From UBA10649 sp044233495 (GTDB taxonomy: Bacteria; Actinomycetota; Actinomycetes; S36-B12): a DNA stretch of 6,775 nucleotides. The notes below the pieces were generated by a model. The model ran no database searches and was not told the origin of the DNA. It saw only the letters and a program-made list of their open reading frames with translations. Location: positions 1 through 6,775 of the forward strand of contig JBIIJX010000135.1 of the NCBI GenBank assembly GCA_044233495.1, in the 5' to 3' direction. Both the position numbers and the translations under genes were made by a program. Shown here one piece after another: positions 1 to 5,756 of this stretch (positions are counted from its first letter, which is position 1; every line of letters starts with the position of its first letter).

Positions 1-427
1 GGTTGCCTATCTCGACACCACGATGGCCGTTCGCGATGCAGCGATCAAGCTCGGCTATGGCGGCGTCGGTGTCCTGCAGCGGCACCTGGCAGAACGGAAG
101 CAGCCTGTCCGGGGCCTGGGCAGCGACCTCGAGAGCGAGGTCGTTGAAGATGCCGGCGACGCGCGCCGCGTCGCCTGGAGTGCGGTCGTACCCGAAGAAG
201 ACGGGTGTCGGGAGCACGACCTGCACGTCGATTCCGTCGGCGTCCATGTCAGCGAGCCGCGTGTCGGCGTTCCAGCACGCATCGGTGATGCGCCGGAATT
301 CCCGGTCCCCCAGCATGATCGTCGCCGCCGTCGTGGAGTCCATGCGCAGCCACGGATCACCGGGTGATCCGAGGTCGGGCCAGCCGGGCGGGACGACGTG
401 GGTGTGCACGTCGATGACAGGGACCAC
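1..427 (-). CDS. nbaD: 2-amino-3-carboxymuconate-6-semialdehyde decarboxylase (ACMSD), N-terminal part, cut by window edge
   Basis: Amidohydrolase-superfamily enzyme that removes CO2 from ACMS, the ring-opening product of the dioxygenase encoded just upstream, giving 2-aminomuconate semialdehyde; cytoplasmic and Zn-dependent. Only the first 142 residues are visible of a family length near 330. Translation shows the N-terminal metal-binding HxH (H8, H10, in IDVHTHVVPP), then DVQVVLPTPVFFGY at 67-80, a stretch typical of ACMSD, then an NDLALEVA helix and RLLPFCQVPLQD on the TIM-barrel scaffold. The remaining metal ligands lie beyond the left edge. The start is GTG at 427: the frame opens only two codons earlier, after the dioxygenase stop TAG (433-431) and a CGG codon, so GTG is the first possible start. 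AAGGGG at 439-434 serves as ribosome binding site. The gap to the upstream gene is 3 nt. Another amidohydrolase-2 decarboxylase is possible by fold alone, but context makes ACMSD very likely. Confidence 0.93.
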   Translation of the reverse strand, partial: MVPVIDVHTHVVPPGWPDLGSPGDPWLRMDSTTAATIMLGDREFRRITDACWNADTRLADMDADGIDVQVVLPTPVFFGYDRTPGDAARVAGIFNDLALEVAAQAPDRLLPFCQVPLQDTDAAIAELDRCIANGHRGVEIGN

Positions 428-430
428 CCG

Positions 431-964
431 CTACCCCTTGCCGGGGTGCAGGGTCCTGCACTGGCTGCACGTGCGTGCCTGCTCGTCGGCGTAGAAGGCC
501 TCGAACACGGGTGGAAGGTCGACCACGATGTCGGTGACCTGGAGCTCGACGTCGTGGATGAGTGCGTTGCACGAAGGGCAGTACCACTGGAAGTGCTCCT
601 TCACGCCGGGTTCCCGCGGGCGCTCGAAGACCAGGCCGATCGAACCGGCCTCGGGGCGCTGCGGTGAGTGCGGCATGAAGCGGGGGAGCACCCACATCTG
701 CCCGGCGCTGATGGTCACCCGATCCGGACCGTCGGGCGTCATGAGGTTCACGTGCATGGTGCCCTTGAGCTGGTAGAACACCTCCTCGTACGGATCGACG
801 TGGTAGTCCGTGCGCTGGTTGGGGCCGCCGACCACCATGACGATGAAGTCCTGCTGGCCGGGGAAGACCTCCTTGTTTCCCACGGGGGGCTTGAGGTTCG
901 GCCCATGCTCGGCCAGCCAGGCGTCGAAGTCGAGTGCGGTCGTGACGTCGCTGGTGTCGGTCAT
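431..964 (-). CDS. nbaC: 3-hydroxyanthranilate 3,4-dioxygenase
   Basis: Non-haem Fe(II) extradiol-type cupin dioxygenase that opens 3-hydroxyanthranilate to ACMS. The product has 177 residues, the usual size of the bacterial form. Active-site residues fall at a constant +4 offset from what I recall for the Cupriavidus metallidurans enzyme: iron ligands H55, E61 and H99, and substrate-binding R51, R103 and E114. The C-terminal rubredoxin-like second metal site is intact, with two CxxC pairs at C129/C132 and C166/C169; this marks the bacterial/fungal homodimeric type, since the animal enzymes lack it. The start ATG at 964 overlaps the upstream ridA-family stop as ATGA and has a good GGAGGG six bases before it. 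A longer open frame continues upstream in this frame, but that part is only a shadow of the ridA-family gene. No alternative function is likely. Confidence 0.97.
   Translation of the reverse strand: MTDTSDVTTALDFDAWLAEHGPNLKPPVGNKEVFPGQQDFIVMVVGGPNQRTDYHVDPYEEVFYQLKGTMHVNLMTPDGPDRVTISAGQMWVLPRFMPHSPQRPEAGSIGLVFERPREPGVKEHFQWYCPSCNALIHDVELQVTDIVVDLPPVFEAFYADEQARTCSQCRTLHPGKG
434..439 (-). promoter_or_regulatory. Ribosome binding site of the ACMSD gene
   Basis: AAGGGG lies inside the last two sense codons of the dioxygenase gene, six bases before the GTG at 427. It supports this unusual start, which sits in the same frame as, and just after, the upstream stop codon. Confidence 0.7.
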
Positions 965-1383
965 CTCGTTCCCTCCGGCTTGTAGGCGACGGCCTGCATC
1001 TCGATCAGCAGGTCCGGGTGCGGCAGTTCCCTCACCGCGACGGTCGTGCGCGTCGGCCCGGTCTCGTCGAAGTACTGCGCGTAGGTCTCGTTGTAGGCCG
1101 TGAAGTCGGCCATGTCGACCAGGTACGACGTCACCTGGACGAGATCGGTGAGCTCGGCACCGGCCGCCTCCAGGATGTCGCGGATGTTCTCGATGACCGC
1201 CGCGGTCTGCAGTCGCACGTCGAGAACCTTCTTCCCGTCGACGATGTCCACGCCGACGAACGTGTCGTCGGGCCGGCGACTGGACGTCCCGGAGACGTAG
1301 ATGAAGTCCCCGGCCCGCTTGGAATGCGGAAAGCGTCCACGGGGCTTCGCCTTGTGACCCAGCAGATAGCTCTCGGTCGCCAT
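961..1383 (-). CDS. RidA/YjgF-family protein, probable 2-aminomuconate deaminase
   Basis: A 140-residue RidA (YjgF/YER057c/UK114) fold protein. The family forms trimers with active sites at subunit interfaces and hydrolyses enamine/imine intermediates. Visible hallmarks are the FIYVSGTSSRRPDDT segment (28-42), the NIRDILEAAGAELTDLVQVTSYLVDM helix-strand core (66-91), the conserved arginine R112 in GPTRTTVAV that binds the substrate carboxylate, and E128 in LLIEMQAVA. The GTSSRRPD signature and the position inside a 3-hydroxyanthranilate cluster match, from memory, NbaF-type 2-aminomuconate deaminases of the Pseudomonas 2-nitrobenzoate/kynurenine route, so deamination of 2-aminomuconate after ACMSD and a dehydrogenase is the favoured role. 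A generic RidA clearing 2-aminoacrylate is the alternative. The start ATG at 1383 shares one base with the kmo stop (TGATG) and AAGGGAG precedes it. The stop overlaps the dioxygenase start as ATGA. Confidence 0.9.
   Translation of the reverse strand: MATESYLLGHKAKPRGRFPHSKRAGDFIYVSGTSSRRPDDTFVGVDIVDGKKVLDVRLQTAAVIENIRDILEAAGAELTDLVQVTSYLVDMADFTAYNETYAQYFDETGPTRTTVAVRELPHPDLLIEMQAVAYKPEGTR
971..976 (-). promoter_or_regulatory. Ribosome binding site of the dioxygenase gene
   Basis: GGAGGG lies within the 3' end of the ridA-family gene, six bases before ATG 964. It fixes the start at the ATGA overlap and rejects the upstream extension of the frame. Confidence 0.75.
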
Positions 1384-2720
1384 CACGCTCCCTTGCGTGC
1401 TGCGTGGGTGAGGAGCCCGATGGTGGTCCCCACGGCCACGGCACCGACGCCGGCGAGGGTCGCCAGGACGGTGCTGCGCTGACGCTTGTCGCGCTCGATC
1501 ACCTCGGCGTAGGGGATGGTGGTGAACGAGACCATCTCGTAGCGGGACAGGTAGCGCCCGGGGAGCAGGCGCTCGAGTGTGTGCTCGACGGTCTTGGTCG
1601 CGCGGAAGGCCCGCGATGCCACCTTGTCGCGCATCTCGATGAAGTTCTCCTTCGCCAGCCACGCGATCGCCTCGCCGTTCGGCTGGCGACGCTGCTGGTA
1701 GAGGGGAAGTGCGAGGGACCAGTCGTCGCCGGTCTCGTCGAGGCATCGATCGAGCTCGACGACGTCCTCGAATCCGGCATTGGCGCCCTGGCCGAAGAAG
1801 GGCAGGATCGCGTGCGCAGCATCGCCGATCACCGCAACCTTGCCGTCGGCCTGCCACGGGTCGACATGAAGGGTGGCGAGCAGGCCGTTGGGGTCGGCGA
1901 GGTAGTCGTCCACGAGTGTGGGCATCAGTGGCACAGCGTCGGGGTAGACCTCGTTGAAGTGCCTCAGGATCTGATCGGGGGTCGTGAGCGCCTCGAGTTC
2001 CTCCCGTGGCCAGAACAGGGTGCATGTGAAGGATCCGTCGGGATTCGGCAGGGCGATCATCATCGAGGAGCCACGCGGCCAGATGTGGAGGGCGTCGGGA
2101 TCCATGGCGAACTCCCCGTTGACAGCCGGAATCGTGAGCTCCTTGTAGCCGTGACCCTCCGGCTCCGTCCGCACACTCATCCTTCCGGCGGCCTCGAGCG
2201 ACTTGCGCACGGCACTGCCGAATCCGTCAGCTGCGATGACGATGTCGGGTTCGACCACCTCGAGCGCATCGCCACGTGCGAGGGCGAGGGAGTTGGGGCC
2301 GAGCCCGTAGCCCGTCGTCCGCACGTCGAAGTGGAGCGTGACGCCCGGTGTCGCCTCGGCGGCATCGAGCAGCGTCTCGTTGAGTGCGCTGCGGCCGATC
2401 GAGTTGATGGCGCGGTCACCCTTGGCAGAGTACGACTGGAAGTTCGTCCGTCCGGCGATGTCGTGAACCATGCGGCCGTGCATCGGGAGGGCTGGCGCCA
2501 TGACGGTGTCGACGAGATCGATGCGGCGAAGTGCGTCCAGACCGCGCTCGGACAGGGCGAGGTTGATCGAACGGCCGCGCTCGGACAGCGCGAGCCGCGG
2601 ATCGGGACGCCGCTCGTAGACGTCGACGTGATAGCCGCGACGGCCGAGGTAGCAGGCGAGCAGCGAGCCCACGAGCCCTCCCCCCACGACGGCCACCCGC
2701 ATCGTCTCCGGGGCGCTCAT
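1383..2720 (-). CDS. kmo: Kynurenine 3-monooxygenase
   Basis: FAD-dependent group A aromatic hydroxylase converting L-kynurenine to 3-hydroxykynurenine with NADPH and O2. The product is 445 residues, near family length. The Rossmann GxGxxG is at G13/G15/G18, with E36 ending the second strand as ribose-binding acid. The GD motif is at 299-300 in VAVIGDAAHAILPFFGQGANAGFED, typical of KMO. Substrate residues known from the Pseudomonas fluorescens enzyme have counterparts at R83, Y97 and N359. Residues 417-438 form an uninterrupted hydrophobic, Gly/Ala-rich segment flanked by DKRQR and ARKGA, resembling a C-terminal membrane anchor. Such an anchor is known in mitochondrial KMO but is not standard in the soluble bacterial enzyme. 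The start ATG at 2720 overlaps the kynU stop as ATGA; an internal ATG at 2702 (residue 7) is the alternative. Its place between kynU and the 3-hydroxyanthranilate genes agrees with the call. Confidence 0.97.
   Translation of the reverse strand: MSAPETMRVAVVGGGLVGSLLACYLGRRGYHVDVYERRPDPRLALSERGRSINLALSERGLDALRRIDLVDTVMAPALPMHGRMVHDIAGRTNFQSYSAKGDRAINSIGRSALNETLLDAAEATPGVTLHFDVRTTGYGLGPNSLALARGDALEVVEPDIVIAADGFGSAVRKSLEAAGRMSVRTEPEGHGYKELTIPAVNGEFAMDPDALHIWPRGSSMMIALPNPDGSFTCTLFWPREELEALTTPDQILRHFNEVYPDAVPLMPTLVDDYLADPNGLLATLHVDPWQADGKVAVIGDAAHAILPFFGQGANAGFEDVVELDRCLDETGDDWSLALPLYQQRRQPNGEAIAWLAKENFIEMRDKVASRAFRATKTVEHTLERLLPGRYLSRYEMVSFTTIPYAEVIERDKRQRSTVLATLAGVGAVAVGTTIGLLTHAARKGA
1388..1394 (-). 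promoter_or_regulatory. Ribosome binding site of the ridA-family gene
   Basis: AAGGGAG lies in the last codons of kmo, four bases before ATG 1383, with the kmo stop between them sharing one base with the start. The arrangement suits translational coupling. Confidence 0.65.
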
Positions 2721-4006
2721 CCGATCCCCCGCCCGGTCAGCTCGTGACTCATCGCATCCACGGCTCGCCAGCAGTCATGGAACGTGCAGTAGAGAGGGAC
2801 CGGCGCCAGCCGGATGATGTCCGGGCGACGGTCGTCCGCGACGACACCCCACTTCTCATCGAGTGCCGTGATGAGATCGTCGGCGTCCACGGGTACTCGA
2901 ACGGACAGCTGTGCGCCGTGCCGCTCGTCCTCGTCCGGCGTGACGATGGTCAACCGTGCGCTGTCGGCGATGGTCTCGAGCAGCGACCGCAGGTAGCCGG
3001 TGAGGCGCAGGCTTCGTGCACGCAGTGCGGGCATTCCGACCTCGTCAAGGATCTTCAAGGACGTGCGCACGGGGCTCATGGCGAGAATCGGCGGATTCGA
3101 CATCGACCAGGCATCGGCGCTCGCCTGAGGATCGGACTCCGGGTGCATCTCGAATCGACCGACCGGCTCGGTGCTCCACCATCCCTCGAGTCGCGGCAGC
3201 TGCGCATCCTCCAGGTGCCGCTCGTGGACGAAGGCTCCCGCGACGGCTCCGGGCCCGGAGTTGAGGTACTTGTACGAGCACCACGCGGCGAAGTCGACGT
3301 CCCACTCATGGAGGTGGAGGGGGATGTTGCCGGCAGCATGAGCGAGGTCCCAGCCGACTGTGGCGCCTATCTCGTGACCGGCCCGAGTGATGGTCGGCAT
3401 GTCCATCACCTCGCCGCTGAGGTAGTTGACGCCACCGATCATCACGGTCGCGATCGAGTGCGCGTGATCATGCAGTGTCGCCAGGACGTCCTCGGTGCGC
3501 AGCACGTCCTCGCCCGGGCGGGGCTTGATGCGCAGCACGGCGGTGTCGGGGTCGTAGCCGCGGAAGGCGACATGGCTGCGCACTGTGTAGGAGTCGGATG
3601 AGAATGCGCGGTCCTCGATCACGATGCGGTGTCGGATTGCCGTAGGACGGTAGAAGCTCGCGAGCAGCAGGTGCAGGTTGACGGTGAGCGAGTTCATCGC
3701 CACGACCTCGCGAGGCAGCGCACCGACAAGTCGCGCAGCCGGCTCGCGAAGATCCTCGTGGTACTTCAGCCAGGGCCGATGCGCCCTCAGGTGCCCCTGC
3801 ACTCCGTAGTGCTCCCAGGCGGCGAGATCGGCCAGCACCTCGTCCCGCGTTGCCTTGGGCTGCAGGCCGAGGGAGTTACCGGCCAGGTACGCAGTCAGCG
3901 GGAAATCGCCCCCGGATGCAGGGGGAAGGAGGAAGTCATCGCGACGCAGGGCGGCATCCGGCTCCGCGTCCAGCGCAAGGGCCGCGTCCTCGCGCGTGTT
4001 CGTCAT
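2717..4006 (-). CDS. kynU: Kynureninase
   Basis: PLP-dependent fold-type I hydrolase that cleaves 3-hydroxykynurenine (and kynurenine) to 3-hydroxyanthranilate (or anthranilate) plus L-alanine. From ATG 4006 the product has 429 residues, close to the family norm. It shows the N-terminal YLAGNSLGL element (about 40-48), the WDLAHAAGN motif with the pyridine-nitrogen aspartate D220, the PLP Schiff-base lysine K246 in WCSYKYLNSGPG, the PRLEGWW segment after it, and a C-terminal IIRLAPVPLYCTFHD whose arginine R399 should bind the substrate carboxylate. The start is uncertain. An in-frame TTG at 4018 would add four residues and overlap the formamidase stop by 8 nt. I prefer ATG 4006, four bases after that stop, although its GAGG is only two bases away. 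With kmo present, the preferred in vivo substrate is probably 3-hydroxykynurenine (inference). Confidence 0.97.
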   Translation of the reverse strand: MTNTREDAALALDAEPDAALRRDDFLLPPASGGDFPLTAYLAGNSLGLQPKATRDEVLADLAAWEHYGVQGHLRAHRPWLKYHEDLREPAARLVGALPREVVAMNSLTVNLHLLLASFYRPTAIRHRIVIEDRAFSSDSYTVRSHVAFRGYDPDTAVLRIKPRPGEDVLRTEDVLATLHDHAHSIATVMIGGVNYLSGEVMDMPTITRAGHEIGATVGWDLAHAAGNIPLHLHEWDVDFAAWCSYKYLNSGPGAVAGAFVHERHLEDAQLPRLEGWWSTEPVGRFEMHPESDPQASADAWSMSNPPILAMSPVRTSLKILDEVGMPALRARSLRLTGYLRSLLETIADSARLTIVTPDEDERHGAQLSVRVPVDADDLITALDEKWGVVADDRRPDIIRLAPVPLYCTFHDCWRAVDAMSHELTGRGIG

Positions 4007-4010
4007 GGCC

Positions 4011-4778
4011 TCATTCAATACCGGCGACGGGGGCGATGGCGCGCAGATGGGCGATCACGTCCGGCCAGACCGGGCTGGTCGGATCGATGAGCGCGAAGTG
4101 ACCGGTGCCCGGCATCCGGATCAGCCGCTGACCGGACGTCTGGGTGAACGACTCCGACAGGGCGATGGGCACGAGGTCGTCCTCCTCGCCGTGCAAGACG
4201 AGGGTGAGGGTCGAGCACGTCAGTCGGCAGGGATCGAGGTCGGGTCGGTCGATTGCCGAGCAGCCGATGAAGGCGCCTACTCCGTCGACGTCGAGGGCGA
4301 AGTCCTCAGCCATGCGCAGGTCGGCCACGGGGGCGAGCGCGAGGCAGCCTGCGATCGGCAGGTCGGGGTCCGATGCGGCCACGAGTGCGAGATGGCCCCC
4401 GGCCGAGTGGCCGACGACGACGACGGGACCGTCCGGCAGGCCCAAGGCTCCGGACGCCGCGGCTCTGATGCCTGCGGCGACGTCCTCGATGGTCGCATCG
4501 GGGTCCCCCGGCCGGCGGCGGTACTCGATCAGGGCCGTGGGAAACCCCGCCGTGCGGAGCGCGGCGGCGGCTGAGCGCGCGTGGCGGCGGTCATAGTCCG
4601 TCCGCCAGTAGCCACCGTGGACGAACACGACCGTGGGGTGCTTCGGTGCCGACGGATCCGCCGCAACTGACGGATCCACGGGATAGACATCGATGACCTG
4701 GTCCGGATCGTCGCCGTAGCGAAGAGTCGCGGCCGGCTCGGGCCCGGGTCGGGTCAGCACGCTGCGGTCCTCGGGCAC
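4011..4778 (-). CDS. Alpha/beta-hydrolase kynurenine formamidase
   Basis: Predicted to hydrolyse N-formyl-L-kynurenine to kynurenine and formate, the entry step of the operon. The 255-residue protein has the oxyanion-hole motif HGGYW (54-58), characteristic of the AFMID/Bna7 type of formamidase and of related esterases, the nucleophile elbow GHSAGG (123-128, S125), a probable acid D200 in HGEEDDLVP, and H227 in GTGHFAL. It is unrelated to the metal-dependent cyclase-like KynB found in many bacteria, so I give no kynB symbol. The start is GTG at 4778 with no convincing ribosome binding site; a -10-like CATACT ends six bases before it, suggesting a leaderless mRNA. The stop lies four bases before the preferred kynU ATG. 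It is the first gene of the operon. A general carboxylesterase is possible by fold, but the linkage to kynU and kmo makes formamidase much more likely. Confidence 0.9.
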   Translation of the reverse strand: MPEDRSVLTRPGPEPAATLRYGDDPDQVIDVYPVDPSVAADPSAPKHPTVVFVHGGYWRTDYDRRHARSAAAALRTAGFPTALIEYRRRPGDPDATIEDVAAGIRAAASGALGLPDGPVVVVGHSAGGHLALVAASDPDLPIAGCLALAPVADLRMAEDFALDVDGVGAFIGCSAIDRPDLDPCRLTCSTLTLVLHGEEDDLVPIALSESFTQTSGQRLIRMPGTGHFALIDPTSPVWPDVIAHLRAIAPVAGIE

Positions 4779-4784
4779 CGCACG

Positions 4785-4790
4785 AGTATG
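4785..4790 (-). promoter_or_regulatory. Candidate -10 box of the kynurenine operon (leaderless)
   Basis: CATACT on the minus strand matches TATAAT at 4 of 6 positions. Six bases separate it from GTG 4778, so transcription would start at or next to the start codon. No clear -35 is seen at 16-18 bp spacing. Confidence 0.45.
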
Positions 4791-4792
4791 CC

Positions 4793-4848
4793 CTGCAATC
4801 GCCTTCTCGGACGGGCCGTGCCGACGCCCGCCCTCCTACACTGCAATC
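4793..4848. repeat. Two copies of CTGCAATC in the divergent promoter region
   Basis: The 8-mer CTGCAATC occurs at 4793-4800 and again at 4841-4848, in the same orientation and 48 bp apart. One copy lies just upstream of the minus-strand -10, and the other between the plus-strand -10 (sharing two bases with it) and its start codon. A shared regulator site is possible, but two 8-bp matches could be chance. Confidence 0.3.
4837..4842 (+). promoter_or_regulatory. Candidate -10 box of the CPBP protease gene (leaderless)
   Basis: TACACT fits TAnnnT, and its last base is nine bases before ATG 4852. There is no Shine-Dalgarno sequence before the ATG, so a leaderless or near-leaderless transcript is likely. 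No good -35 is visible. Confidence 0.5.
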
Positions 4849-4851
4849 CGG

Positions 4852-5670
4852 ATGTTCGAACTCGTCTACCCGGCCCAGGAGACCGGACTGGCCTGGTGGC
4901 CGGTCGCGGTGGTCATCGGCCTGCTCGTGGTGCTCAACGTCGTCAACAACCGGGTGGCCCCCCAGACCCACTACCTGCTGTGGGCCTTCGGCGGGTCCGT
5001 CCTCCTGCTCGCCATCGGCCTGCTCGACGGCAACACCTGGACCGACATGGGTCTGGGCTGGGGCTACCTGCTGCCCGGCCTCATCTGGGCCGGGGCGTCC
5101 ATCGCGCTGGTCACGGCCGTCTACCTCGTCGGCTCAGCGTTCAGACGCACTCGGACGGCCTTCCACGACGAGCGGATGGGCGACCTCAGCGGCGGGCGAA
5201 TGGTGTTCCAGGCGCTCGTGGAGGTGCCGTTCGGCACGGTGCTGCTGGAGGAGATCGCCTTTCGCGCCGTGCTCCTCTCGATGCTCGTCCGCCGTTTCGG
5301 GCTCGTGTGGGGCATCGTGCTGTCGTCGGTGATCTTCGGCCTGTGGCACATCCTGCCCAGCATCGGCACCCACGAGCAGAACCCGGCGCTCGGCTCAGTC
5401 GTGGGCGAGGGGCGCCGGGGCAACATCCTCGCCGTGGCGCTCAGCGTGCTGACCACGTCTGTGGCCGGAGTGCTGTTCGCCTTCCTGCGCCTGCTCTCCG
5501 GCAGCGTCCTGGCACCCATGGGCCTGCACTGGGCCACCAACGGCCTCGGGTACGCCTTCTCCTGGCTGCTCATCCGCACGCGGAATCGACGACGCGAGCG
5601 GCACCGGCAGTCGGTTCGCGAGAAACTGGACCGGCAGAACCGCGAGCCGCAGCATCCAGACGACACCTGA
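4852..5670 (+). CDS. CPBP-family intramembrane protease homologue
   Basis: Integral membrane protein of the CPBP (CAAX protease / bacteriocin-processing, Rce1-like ABI) family, 272 residues. The three family motifs are complete: EExxxR as E133, E134 and R138 (LLEEIAFRAVLL), FxxxH as F162/H166 (FGLWH), and HxxxN as H226/N230 (GLHWATN). These glutamates and histidines form the catalytic site of glutamate-type intramembrane proteases such as Rce1. Hydrophobic segments lie near 16-32, 41-58, 72-95, 119-146, 150-168, 191-215 and 232-241. The C-terminal tail (242-272) is highly charged, with many Arg, and has no lipobox or sorting motif. The substrate is unknown; bacterial members serve in bacteriocin self-immunity, pheromone or peptide processing, or have no known role, and no bacteriocin gene is visible nearby. 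It is transcribed divergently from the kynurenine operon, with a 73-bp gap. The start has no ribosome binding site. Confidence 0.92.
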   Translation: MFELVYPAQETGLAWWPVAVVIGLLVVLNVVNNRVAPQTHYLLWAFGGSVLLLAIGLLDGNTWTDMGLGWGYLLPGLIWAGASIALVTAVYLVGSAFRRTRTAFHDERMGDLSGGRMVFQALVEVPFGTVLLEEIAFRAVLLSMLVRRFGLVWGIVLSSVIFGLWHILPSIGTHEQNPALGSVVGEGRRGNILAVALSVLTTSVAGVLFAFLRLLSGSVLAPMGLHWATNGLGYAFSWLLIRTRNRRRERHRQSVREKLDRQNREPQHPDDT

Positions 5671-5693
5671 GAAGCATGGAAGTGGGGAGGTGA

Positions 5694-5723
5694 ATGACAC
5701 CGATGGAATTCACCCCGTACGAT
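5694..5723 (+). promoter_or_regulatory. Likely sigma-70/SigA-type promoter of the DUF3263 gene
   Basis: The -35 is ATGACA (5694-5699, 5 of 6 to TTGACA), followed by an 18-bp spacer and -10 TACGAT (5718-5723). The predicted start near 5730 leaves a leader of about 27 nt before ATG 5757, carrying its own ribosome binding site. Confidence 0.6.
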
Positions 5724-5744
5724 GACGTCTCTAGGTCGACCGAC

Positions 5745-5751
5745 AAGGGAG
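5745..5751 (+). promoter_or_regulatory. Ribosome binding site favouring the 5757 start
   Basis: AAGGGAG ends five bases before ATG 5757. It competes with GGGGAGGTGA at 5684-5693, which lies directly before ATG 5694 and nine bases before ATG 5703, so the start is not fully settled by ribosome binding sites alone. Confidence 0.6.
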
Positions 5752-5756
5752 AGAAC

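Noticed and set aside
3..494. Plus-strand open frame of 163 codons at the left edge
   Set aside because: It is the antisense of ACMSD and of the end of the dioxygenase gene; its Ser/Arg-rich translation has no family features.
965..1444. N-terminal extension of the dioxygenase open frame up to 1444
   Set aside because: It overlaps the ridA-family gene in another frame; the family N-terminus, GGAGGG and ATGA overlap all place the start at 964.
1384..2025. N-terminal extension of the ridA-family open frame up to 2025
   Set aside because: The upstream part is an out-of-frame reading of kmo; RidA proteins are about 130-145 residues and ATG 1383 gives 140 with a ribosome binding site.
1404..2747. 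Plus-strand open frame of 447 codons antisense to kmo
   Set aside because: It mirrors the kmo frame in high-GC DNA, its translation shows no recognisable domain, and kmo matches its family over its full length.
2744..3601. Plus-strand open frame of 285 codons antisense to kynU
   Set aside because: GC-driven shadow; the kynU motifs on the minus strand are complete and no ribosome binding site or family motif supports the antisense frame.
4788..5693. Plus-strand open frame of 301 codons in another frame of the CPBP gene
   Set aside because: Its translation is Arg/Pro/Ala-rich without hydrophobic segments, while the 4852 frame carries all three CPBP motifs.
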